In this document: positions 56,301 to 64,000 of the stretch, one piece after another
How the letters are laid out: each line of letters starts with the position of its first letter
How positions within the stretch are numbered: position 1 is the stretch's first letter
Assembly (NCBI GenBank): GCA_965112735.1
Contig: OZ218964.1
Coordinates: 434,001 to 498,000 of the forward strand
Direction of reading: 5' to 3'
From: Phaeosaccion multiseriatum
Lineage: Eukaryota > Ochrophyta, other classes
Length of the DNA: 64,000 nucleotides
Notes under the pieces: generated by a model
Database searches by the model: none
Seen by the model: the letters and a program-made list of their open reading frames with translations, nothing else
Told to the model about the DNA's origin: nothing
Made by a program: the position numbers and the translations under genes

Positions 56301-59300
56301 CTGCTGCGGTGTCTTCCTCCCCCGCGGTGCTGCTCGGTCGACTGTTTGAGGGGGCACATTGGCCGCCCTGCGCAGAGCAGAGAGAGGCCACGGACTTCGT
56401 GCGTAACCTCCCTGTCATACAACTGGCGGCGTCTTGGAGGCCCAGCAGTAACAGCAGCTCCAGCTCGGCCTACGAGGGGGGTGTGGCCGGCAGCGGCGGC
56501 GGAGGGGAGGACGAGCGTAGTAGTGCCGCCGTCGCTGCTGCCGCTGCTGATGGTGGTGGTGCTTGTGGTGTCGCTGCTGCTACTGCTACGGCTGGTGCAC
56601 CGGAAGCGGGAAGCGCAGCAGCAGCGGCGCCATCAGCCGCATCAGCTGCCGATACAGCAGCCGCGGCGGCAGTAGCAGCAGGGGCGTCTCTGAGATCCAA
56701 TGGCGACGGCGGAGCGGCAGCGACCGAAGGGGGGGGGGTGTTGACTCGCACGCACATGAGCATGAGCCTGCCCGAGGTTTCCGTGTCACTAGTGGACAAC
56801 CTCCGGGCCAAGGAGCTCCTGCACCTCACCATCAAGCAGGTGCGTACATGTGCTTTTTTTGGGTGTAGGCATATGGGCATGCGAGCATATGGGAAGAGCT
56901 TGCGGACTTCCCTCTCTGGCCTTCTCCTTCCCTTCCCTTCCCTTCCCTTCCCTTCCCTTCCCTTCTCTTCCCTTCCCTTTCCTTCCCTTCCCTTCCCTTC
57001 CCTTCCCTTCTCTTCCCTTCCCTTCTCTTCCCTTCCCTTCCCTTCCCTTCCCTTCCCTTCCCTTCCCTTCCCTTCCCTTCTCTTCCCTTCTCTTCCCTTC
57101 CCTTCCCTTCCCTTCCCTTCCCCTCCCTTCCCTTCCCCTCCCTTCTCTTCCCTTCCCTTCCCTTCCCTTCCCTTCCCTTCCCTTCCCCTCCCTTCCCCTC
57201 CCTTCCCTTCCCTTCCCTTCTCTTCCCTTCCCTTCCCTTCTCTTCTCTTCCCTTCCCTTCCCTTCCCTCCCCTTCCCTTCTCTTCCCTTCCCTTCCCTTC
57301 CCTTCCCTTCCCTTTCTCTTCCCTTCCCTTCCCTTCTCTTCCCTTCCCTTCCCTTCTCTTCCCTTCCCTTCTCTTCCCTTCCCTTCCCTTCCCTTCCCTT
57401 CCCTCCCCTTCCCTTCTCTTCCCTTCCCTTCCCTTCCCTTCCCTTCCCTTCCCTTCCCCTCCCCAGAGAGCTGAGTGGCCTCTGTGGCCTCTCGGCCCTT
57501 GCTTATTATACCCCGTATGCCTGCCCCATATGCCCCATATGCCTGCTAATGTATGCATGTATGCTCTGTCTCTCTCTCTCTCTCTCTGGCAATGCACAGG
57601 TCGACTGCCGCTACGCCGAGTCTCGCGAACACACCCGTGTAAGCTGTGTGGTGGGCGGGTTGCAGCTCGACAACCAAACCATCCAGCCCAGCGCCCCGGT
57701 GGTCATGGCGCCCACCCCGGTACCCTACCCACAGCCCACCCTCCAACTGTCAGCGGTGCGCAACAATGTCAAGAGTCACGCACACCTTCATCACTTGGAG
57801 TATGCCGGAGTCTTGCTACAGGAGGTGGACCTGACGCTTGAGCAGGCTCTCATCACAGACCTTGTTCAATGGGTGGTTGACAGGATGGACTACGCCTTGG
57901 AGTCGAGGGGCAGGAACCTGTTGGCAGAGCAGGCAGGAGGGTGGGGGGGTTTGGCGCACAAGAGAAAAGACGTGGGGGGCGGCGACGCAGGCAGCGGCAG
58001 CGGGAGGGGCGGCGGCCGGGGGGGCGACTGGCGGGGTAGAGGGGTCGCGAAAGGAAAGAGGGATGGGAGGCGGGGAGGAGGAGGAGGAGGAGGAGGAGGA
58101 GGAGGAGGAGGAGGAGGAGGAGGAGGAGGAGGAGGAGGAGGAGGAGGAGGAGGAGGAGGGGGGGGGGGGGGGCGAGGGGAAGAGGAGGCGGGGCCGGGCG
58201 AGTACAAGTACGACAAGGACGCGGAGGAGAAGATGCACCTCTACATGGAGAGCCTACAGCTCTTCCCCGTCAAACTCAACATCTCCTTCATCAAGAACAG
58301 CAACATTAAGGACCTATTCACGCTGCTGGCCAGCCGCAGCAGACAGGAAGAGTGGAGCAGTCAGGGGGGGGGCGGCGACTTGTTCGGCTACGGAGAGCTC
58401 GGACTGCTGCAGGGGGGTGACGATGCCAATCTCAAGGTCAAGACGAGTGCTACGGGTAACATCGGTCGCTTGCTGCTCGAGTTCATCATCAACCTCACAA
58501 ATGACATCAGGTGTGTCTCCATGTCAATGGAAGCACGTGTTTGTGGAAGTGAAGCGCCTTCGTTCAATTCCGTCGGTCATTCCGTCACGCTCTTGTGTGC
58601 CCTTGTAGCTTAACCTTAAATGGCCTTGGCTTTCCTTGCGGCATTGCCACCCGCCACTCTAGCGTCGAGAGACCGCGTGTTGAGCATCCTCCCTCCCTCC
58701 CTCCCTCCCTCCCTCCATCCATCCATGTCCCCCCCCCCTCCCTCCCTTTTCACAGCATCTCCCCCGTGCGCCTCAACGGCAAGCACATTCCCCACCTGTG
58801 GAATACCCCGCAGCAGCTCCTTCAGGCCCTACAGAGCCACTACGTCGGCGCCGTGGTGGGACAACTCTACAAAGTAGTGGGGTCCTTCGACTTCCTTGGT
58901 GACCCTTTGGGTGCCCTGAGCGAGCTGGGCACGGGTGTCAAGGATTTCTTCTACGAGCCCTCTCTGGGCCTCATGCGCTCCCCCACGGCCTTTGGCGTCG
59001 GAGTGGCCAAGGGCACGTTGTCTCTGGTGGGCAACACCACCTCAGGGGTACTCGGATTCACCACCAAGGTCAGTGAGTCAGTGCCTGATGTCAGCCAGTC
59101 AATCAGTCAATACCTGGTGTCCGCCAGTGCCTGGCTCAGACCGCCTTTTCTCGCGTTGAGTGACTTAGTCGCACCCCCCTGGCAAGTCCGCTCGGAGCCT
59201 TCCTGAGGAGCCTTCCTGAGGAGCTCTCACCCTGAGCCCTTCCCTTCCTTTGTCTCATCTTCCTTCCCTTCCTGTTTCTCATCTTCCTTCCTTTCCTGTT

Positions 59301-61933
59301 TCTCTTCCTTCCTTTCCTGTTTCTCATCTTCCTTCCTTTCCTGTTTCTCGTCTTCCTTCCTTTCCTGTTTCTCATCTTCCTTCCCTTCCTGTTCCTTGCG
59401 TGACCCGTCTTCTCTCTGCCTCTGTGCTCTGCCTCTGTACTCTGCCTCTGTACTCTGCATCTGTGCTCTACCTCTGTGCTCTACCTCTGTGCTCTACCTC
59501 TGTGCTCCACCTCTGTGCTCTACCTCTGTGCTCCACATCTGTGCTCTGCCTCCGTGCCTTCCCTCCGTATGTGTGGCTCTCACCAGATTACGCGCTCTGT
59601 GGGCGGTGGCGTTGCAGCACTAACCCTCGACGAGGAGTACCAGGAGAAGCGCAATCAGAAGCGCATCCGCACAGAAACCGGCTGGAGGGGCGCCGGCAGG
59701 TGCGGCAGTTATGGGGTGGAATGGGACGGCAGCTCATGGGACCGGTCATCCTCCAGCAAGGAGCTCAGAGGAGAGAGGCAGGCCATGTGCTCTGCTGCTG
59801 TATGCCGCCATGTGCTGCGATGTGCTGCCATGTGCTGCCATCTGCTGTCCACATCGACCGATCCATCCATGCATAACTGACCACTCACTCACTCACTCAC
59901 TCACCTCACTCACTCGCTTCACTGCACTGTGTACTTGATCACGACACCCTCCCCCCCCCCCCCCAAACAGACTCATGTACCGCTCGGGCAGCGACGTGTT
60001 CAAGGGTGTGTACTTCGGGGCCGCGGGGCTGCTCACAGAGCCCTACCACGGGGCCAAGGAGGAAGGACTGTGGGGCTTCGGGAAGGGACTGTGCAGGGGG
60101 GTGTTTGGTCTCGCACTCAAGCCCCTTGTAGGGATACTTGACGCCATCACGCACACGGGGGAGGCCATGAGGGAGATGGCGGGGGGTCTCGTGCAGGGAG
60201 AGCAGGTGGGGAAAGGAAAGGCATTGATTGATTGATGGCATTGGGCATTCATTGCATTGGGTAGTGTATTGGGGCACAGGTGGAGTGGAGAGGGAACAAG
60301 GAGCGCTGTGGTGATGTTGATTTCATTTGATTGAATTGATTGATTGAGTAAGTGCTAAATTCATTTGATTGTGATTTAATTGCTTTTGATTGAATGGGTT
60401 GGTTCATTAAATTTGATTAGTTGACTCATTTGCACTGATTGCAGCCTCCCCTCCCCTCGACTGATCGACCTCCTTTCCCCACACACGCACACGCACACGC
60501 GTACACGCACATGCACACACGCACATGCACACACGCACATGCACACACGCACTCACACACGCACTCACACATGTTGGTGATACACAGCTCCCCGAGGTAC
60601 GCCGAACGCGTCTCCCACAGCCCTTCGGTCCCGACAAGCGCATGATGCCCTACACCGCCGACACCGCCAGGGGTGCGCTACTGCTGGCCCAGTTCCCACC
60701 CTTCGGCAAGGTCAGGGCTGTCCACACCAACCTCGACTACGTCAAGGCGCGGGACGTCATTGGGGTCGGGGGCCTGGTTGGGGGGGTGGGCCACCAGGTG
60801 GCGGCAAGGAGGGAGGGAGGCAGGGAGGGAGGCAGGGAGGGAGGCAGGGAGGGCAGGGACGTGCGGCAGATGAAGGAGGGCGAGCATCTGCACGGGGAAA
60901 TCATCAACAGCCCCGTGGCCAGCTCCGGCTCTGCTCTCAGAGGAGGGGCGTTCTCGGCCATCAACGAGGACGAGGCGGAGTACGGTGGCATTGAGCATGT
61001 GGGGGCAGGGGGGGGGAGGCACGGCGCATTGGCCACCACGCCGGCTCGGTCACCCGCTGCTTCTACATCTTCCGGGCAGCGCTTTACCGGCGGGCAGCGC
61101 TTCCACAGCACTCGGGCACGGCTTGCCTCCGGAGAGTGAGTACCCAACTGGCTGACTGACTGGCTTGACTCACTGAGTACTCGACTGACTGACTGACTGA
61201 CTGACAAACTAACTTGCTGGCTGACTGACTTGACTCACTGAGTACCCGACTGACTGGCTGACTGACTGACTTGACTCACTGAGTACCCGACTGACTGACT
61301 GACAAACTAACTAACTAACTTGCTGGCTGACTGACTTGACTCACTGAGTGCCCGACTGACTGGCTGACTGACTGACTTGACTCACTGAGTACCCGACTGA
61401 CTGACTGACAAACTAACTTGCTGGCTGACTGACTTGACTGTCTGACTGACTGACTGACTGACTGACTGACTGACAGACTAACTTGCTGGCTGAGTGACTG
61501 ATCGACTTGCTGATGACCATGAAGACTTGCCCCTCCCTCCCAGTCCTCACCAAGCCCTCCTTCCTCTCTACTTGTGCTTGTGCAGGCCCAAGGCTGCGAT
61601 GCGCATGTATCAGGCAGGCAGGGCCAGCAAGGGCAGGTGAGTGAGCACCACACCCAACTGCATCCATCGTTTCATTTTGCTCACCATCTGTTGCCATCTG
61701 CTGCCCACCTTGTGGTCTTTAGGAACCGCCCCGACTTCGTAATCATGGCGGAGGCCCTGGTGAGGGCACGCACAAAGTGGTGGACCGTCGTGGTCATCAG
61801 GTAAAGAGGAGTGAGGAGGGAACATCCACTGCCTTCCCATCGACTGCGTTCCTTTCAACTGCAATCCCATGCTCATGCCCGTGCGTGACTTGTGCTCCTC
61901 CTCCTCCTCCTCCTCCCCCTCCTCCTCCTCCCC

Positions 61934-61965
<32 letters not shown>

Positions 61966-64000
61966 TGCAGCAACATGCGCGTGCTGTGCCTGCAGGTGTC
62001 CGTGGAGGGCGAGCGTTACAGAATGGAGGTGGAGTGGGAGGTCATGCTCGACGCACTCACCACGTGCCCCACGCTGCAGCAGGAGGCGGCGGGGGGGGCA
62101 TCGCTCTTGCTCACGGTCAGTACCCAGGGGGGGTCAGTACCCAGGGGGGGTCAGTACCCAGGGGGGGTCAGTACCCAGGGGGGTCAGTACCCAGGGGGAC
62201 AGTGCGAGGGGTAGCGAGGGGTAGTGGGCTTGTTGGAGACAAGAGCGGACGGGGCCAACACACACCCACCCACCGAGAGAGAGAGAGAGAGAACTCCCCC
62301 CCTTTGTTTGTTGTTTACCTAATGAACGTACGGACTGTTAAGACTGATAATCGATCGATCTGTCATGCGACTTGTGGGATGACAGGTGGCTGCAATGAAT
62401 ACGCGGCGGATGCGAGCAAGCCAAGTCAAGGGCACACAGGGGGGGCAAGCAGCCATGGCCCGAGGAGCAATCGCCAGGGGGAGGGACAGATCAAGCGCTG
62501 CCTTGTCGGGCCTCAGGAGCAAGAGCAACACCCCGGCCAGGAACAGAGGCAGAGGGGCCTCTGGATGGGGGGACGAGGGGGAGGGCGCCTTCTCCATGGG
62601 CATTGGGGGGCGTTCTCCCTCTGTGTCGAGAGCGTCCACACCGAGGGGGGCGGCGTCCCCTTCAGCTTCAGCATCTCGAAGCTCACGCTCCACCAAAGGC
62701 AGCTTCGGAGGGACGGCGGACGGAGCGGCAGGGGGGGGAGGGGGGGTATGGCATGAGACCTTCACCGTGACTAAGCGTGTGTCGGGAGACTACAGCCAGC
62801 AAGGCCCCCTCAGACGCATGCACGTGTTGCTGACTTGTCTGGCGCAGGAGCGGGGCCTACAGGCAGTGGAGGTGCCTCCGGCGGCGCTGGGGGGGAGAGT
62901 GCTGGACGGCTTGGGTAGGGGGCTTGGCGCGGGGGGGGAGGGGTATGGGTGTTATGGGGCGGGGAGCAGCGCGAGGGCAAAGGATTTGGTCTTCAATGGA
63001 TGGGAGTTCGCCTCGCCCTTCGCGGCTCGGGAAGACGGGAGGTGGGTGGAGGCGTATGGATGGGGAGGGACGGGGATGGCAGTTGACGGCAAGAAGGGCC
63101 GGGCCGTCAGCCTTCTCTCTCTCTTGTTCTCGCCTTCTTCGAGCCTCACTCACTCACCCCTCCCTCCTTCCTTCCTTCCCTCCCTCCCTGCCTGCCTGCC
63201 CGCTGTGTGCCCCTCCTCCCCCATGCGTCGCCACTCCTCCTCCGCACAGGGGCTCTCTCTCTCTCGGGCAGGACAGCCCCCGCAGCACCAGCCCCTCTCT
63301 GTGGGTGCTGCTGCGCTACCCCGTCCCCCCTGCGGCCCGGGCAGGAGCCTCAACCGTCTTGCACCGCCTCTCGGACTTGGCCTTCGAGATGGACGCGGTG
63401 TCATGGCAGGATGGGCCGTCTGATCCCAAGGGAGACAAGGGGCCAAGATGGTTCACGGCCTCGCATGTGTCCTTCTTGCAGGCGCCGAGAAAGGTGAGGC
63501 ATCGAGAATAGAATAGAGATGATCGATGTTGACTCTTCTTGTTCTGCTTGCAATGGTCTTTCCCCTTTGTTGGTGTTGGTGTTGGTGCTGGTGCTGGTGC
63601 CCCTTCTTACTCACCTCTCTCTCTCTGCATCTATCTCAGATCCGCAAGCTGCTGACTCTGTCGGAGCCGTGCCCAGGAGACAGCGCAAAGATGTCCGGTA
63701 TTAAGGAAGACCTTAGGGCGGGAAAGGTGAGTGGGGTGGGAGTGGGCATCCATGGCGCATCACAGATGGCGTATGGGGCTTAAGTCGGGCCATGTCGCGG
63801 TGCAACGCTTTCCATCACAGATGGCGGATGGTGTGCGCCTGTGCGCCGCTGCTCTCTCGCTCGCGCTTGTGTGTGTGTGTGTATGTGTATTCACGTGTCT
63901 GACGCCCGCCCTTGCGTGTGTGTGTGTGGGGGGGGGGGGGGTCCATTCGGTCCTTGGGCTTTGCTCTGCGCAGATGGCCGCCTCTGTTTTCCTCCGCTTT
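26758..64000 (+). CDS. Giant VPS13-family (chorein) lipid-transfer protein, at least 8800 aa; 3' end outside window
   Basis: Exons: 26758-26844, 27124-27246, 27446-27586, 27781-27939, 28133-29322, 29517-33285, 33511-35096, 35315-37412, 37536-39134, 39320-41893, 42054-42110, 42365-43117, 43206-44103, 44315-44895, 45141-45288, 45482-45751, 45948-46678, 46781-46849, 46944-47030, 47176-47319, 47509-47613, 47785-47952, 48137-48234, 48367-49219, 49331-49456, 49626-49714, 49907-50345, 50557-51294, 51481-51531, 51892-51966, 52268-52327, 52432-52508, 52682-52850, 53086-53241, 53400-54373, 54584-55025, 55151-55726, 56081-56839, 57600-58510, 58756-59068, 59587-59699, 59971-60205, 60588-61135, 61586-61636, 61723-61800, 61971-62115, 62386-63041, 63250-63493, 63640-63726, then probably 63974 onward. 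Phases agree (26400 nt). The family forms a hydrophobic groove bridging two membranes for bulk lipid transfer. The excess over the usual 3000-4500 residues is mostly Gly/Glu/Gln/Ala/Ser low complexity, above all in exons 6-10. A second Met lies at 26779; exon 17 could start at 45864 instead. Confidence 0.9.
29517..41893 (+). other. Expanded central VPS13 region with very long, low-complexity-rich exons
   Basis: Five exons of 1.6-3.8 kb encode about residues 568-4442. Short conserved blocks (WEVRELLAMEDVLSIEEILL, ELNVRLSGVRVTFLNRFLLE, FSIGDVHLVSEPDS) sit between poly-Gly, poly-Glu, poly-Gln, poly-His and poly-Ala tracts, for example at 30083-30140, 31000-31030, 33170-33230, 35600-35650 and 40640-40680. 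The conserved blocks are spaced like groove-forming repeats, but their number cannot be settled by eye. Confidence 0.7.
42329..42364 (+). repeat. (TA)n tract at a 3' splice site, intron 11 of VPS13
   Basis: TATATATATA ending in TTATACAG at the acceptor of exon 12. An AT tract replaces the usual pyrimidine tract. Confidence 0.75.
45428..45470 (+). repeat. (CG)n(TG)n tract, intron 15 of VPS13
   Basis: Alternating purine-pyrimidine run, CG repeats followed by TG repeats, ending 12 nt before the acceptor AG at 45480-45481. It is a Z-DNA-type sequence. Confidence 0.85.
46679..46780 (+). other. Probable GC-AG intron, length divisible by three, no stop codon
   Basis: Exon 17 ends GACAAGAAG followed by GCAAGC, and a long CT tract with AG precedes GTGTGCGTGCAG. 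Removing the 102 nt joins FGDKK to VCVQVQESEWSKPINL, as expected for the family. Keeping it would insert 34 residues without breaking the frame. Confidence 0.65.
47863..48234 (+). other. PDZ domain inside the VPS13 protein
   Basis: About residues 5750-5812, spread over exons 22 and 23: LGLWLETDWYRKNVVVKEV, then IQVGDVLLAINGTPVRGKTF and NEVMAMLKEHIR. The GDVLLAINGTPV segment and the following helix are typical PDZ elements. The canonical GLGF loop is replaced by LGLWLE. It probably binds a C-terminal or internal peptide. Confidence 0.8.
51553..51708 (+). repeat. 31-bp minisatellite, intron 29 of VPS13
   Basis: Five copies with an exact 31-bp period (copies start at 51553, 51584, 51615, 51646, 51677). 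Core TGAGGGCCCACACCTTCTGT. A (CTCACCCCTC)-type array follows at 51779-51842. Confidence 0.92.
51956..52226 (+). repeat. Tandem duplication of an exon end and its splice donor (four copies), VPS13 intron 30
   Basis: Units of 73, 66, 66 and 63 bp begin at 51956, 52029, 52095 and 52161. Each starts with the last nine exon bases (CCCCTATAAT context) followed by the donor GTAAGG, so four identical 5' splice sites lie in a row at 51967, 52040, 52106 and 52172. Confidence 0.93.
54890..56160 (+). other. C2-like domain B of the VPS13 protein
   Basis: About residues 7185-7447, exons 36-38: QLTIRPLQALNLPDTKHRVY, VVVQANLAKTYTTKW, GSIAPRWD, a Gly/Ser/Ala-rich insertion, then LRVSLFAEASKLSWSSDVEL and VPLVELVDC...YTMWYPV. 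The beta-strand pattern resembles the C2 found in some plant VPS13 proteins. The insertion makes the call less secure than domain A. Confidence 0.65.
55876..55963 (+). repeat. (GGGAA)n array, intron 37 of VPS13
   Basis: GGGAA pentamers, nearly perfect, in the intron before exon 38. Confidence 0.92.
56928..57466 (+). repeat. (TTCCC)n array of about 540 bp, intron 38 of VPS13
   Basis: Pentamer CCCTT with CTCTT and CCCCT variants fills intron 56840-57599 after exon 38. It is the reverse complement of the array in intron 37. Confidence 0.95.
58077..58170 (+). repeat. Coding (GGA)n run in VPS13 exon 39
   Basis: GGAGGA repeats ending in a G-run. In the true frame they encode poly-Gly between a basic and an acidic segment. 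The other frames give false poly-Glu or poly-Arg products. Confidence 0.85.
59235..59565 (+). repeat. Two minisatellites in VPS13 intron 40
   Basis: A unit of about 20 bp (TTCCTTTCCTGTTTCTCATC) at 59235-59395 and a 13-bp unit (CTCTGTGCTCTAC-like) at 59410-59565. Both are pyrimidine-rich and upstream of the acceptor at 59585-59586. Confidence 0.85.
60206..60587 (+). repeat. VPS13 intron 42 with (TTGA)n and (CACACG)n tracts
   Basis: An AT-rich stretch with TTGATTGA repeats (60315-60425) precedes a CA/CG-rich tract (60479-60572). Confidence 0.75.
61136..61500 (+). repeat. (GACT)n higher-order repeat starting at a splice donor, VPS13 intron 43
   Basis: Units of several tens of bp combine CTGACTGACTGAC runs, a TTGACTCACTGAGTACCC block and an AACTAACTTGCTGGC block. 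The block GAGTACCC is also the sequence at the true donor (61135-61142). Confidence 0.85.
61586..62115 (+). other. PH-like domain near the VPS13 C-terminus
   Basis: Exons 44-46: DFVIMAEALVRARTKWWTVV, VISNMRVLCLQVSVEGERYR, MEVEWEVMLDAL. This is the antiparallel strand pattern of the VPS13 PH domain, which normally follows an RPPR-type segment (here VRRTRLPQPFGPD at about 60600). A long Gly/Arg/Glu insertion (60806-60860) lies between them. Confidence 0.75.
62111..62205 (+). repeat. Tandem array of GTCAGTACCCAGGGGG units at the donor of VPS13 exon 46
   Basis: Five copies of 16-17 bp. The first copy is the real 5' splice site after CTCACG, and each further copy repeats the GTCAGT donor hexamer. 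Confidence 0.92.

Larger units (their letters stand above)
56760..60205 (+). other. VPS13 C-terminal region (VPS13_C and ATG2_C-like)
   Basis: Exons 38-42 encode LRAKELLHLTIKQ, GGLQLDNQTIQPSAPVVMAP, LQLFPVKLNISFIKN, then DFLGDPLGALSELGTGVKDF, LSLVGNTTSGVLGFTTK, ITRSVGGGVAALTLDEEYQ and GAAGLLTEPYHGAKEEGLWG. DNQ and the Gly-rich amphipathic segments shared with ATG2 are diagnostic. A poly-Gly run (58077-58170) interrupts exon 39. Confidence 0.9.

Noticed and set aside
56928-57466. Possible interstitial telomere repeat
   Set aside because: The unit TTCCC/GGGAA does not match TTAGGG or TTTAGGG telomere types.
62111-62205. Five short direct repeats resembling a binding-site or iteron array
   Set aside because: The first unit is the splice donor of VPS13 exon 46 and the copies continue it, so slippage or duplication explains them better.
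63766-63820. Acceptor-like CACAGATGGCG sites as the start of VPS13 exon 50
   Set aside because: Pyrimidine tracts are weak and the frame runs into GT-rich repeats; the CTCTGCGCAG site at 63973 looks better, but the window ends too soon to decide.
1-64000. tRNA, rRNA, transposase or reverse-transcriptase genes
   Set aside because: None of the expected structures, motifs or terminal repeats was seen on either strand.

Overview
This is nuclear DNA from a GC-rich, intron-dense eukaryote. Two adjacent genes encode N-termini made of a signal peptide followed by an Ala-Phe-Val-Pro cleavage context (VEA|FVP) and a transit-like stretch. That is the bipartite plastid presequence of algae with complex red plastids, so a photosynthetic stramenopile (ochrophyte) is the best guess; a eustigmatophyte-like alga fits, and a haptophyte is not excluded. 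Introns are GT-AG with one GC-AG candidate, mostly 80-700 nt, and packed with micro- and minisatellites. I assigned exons by hand from splice sites and reading phase. In the four genes complete at their start, every junction keeps phase, and the three complete ones have coding lengths divisible by three.

Layout: (1) 1-3362, minus strand, a FAD synthase (PAPS-reductase-like domain plus molybdopterin-binding-like domain) whose C-terminus runs off the left edge. (2) 3711-5135, minus, a 214-residue plastid-type preprotein ending in an IF2 N-terminal (IF2N) domain; its first exon is a near copy of the first exon of gene 1. (3) 5546-9685, plus, an unrecognised 1016-residue multipass membrane protein with a very long disordered tail. 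(4) 10236-26378, minus, a 35-exon, 2386-residue fusion of an EF-hand module to three tandem EML (HELP plus WD40) units. (5) 26758 to beyond 64000, plus, a giant VPS13/chorein lipid-transfer protein: 49 exons give 8800 residues in the window, and the gene continues past the right edge. It carries inserted PDZ and two C2 domains and a PH-like domain near the C-terminus.

Genes 1 and 2 are tandem, 2 and 3 divergent, 3 and 4 convergent, and 4 and 5 divergent over a 379-bp shared promoter. No operon logic applies. Genes 1 and 2 probably act in the plastid (flavin cofactor synthesis; translation-factor-like domain). Gene 4 should bind microtubules with calcium control. Gene 5 should bridge membranes and transfer lipid.

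The most unusual signals are the shared presequence exon, the stand-alone IF2N protein, the size and domain content of the VPS13 protein, tandem arrays built from copies of 5' splice sites, a recurrent TGCCATC-type motif near 3' splice sites, and complementary (GGGAA)n and (TTCCC)n arrays on either side of one in-frame VPS13 exon. No tRNA, rRNA, transposon or CRISPR feature was found.
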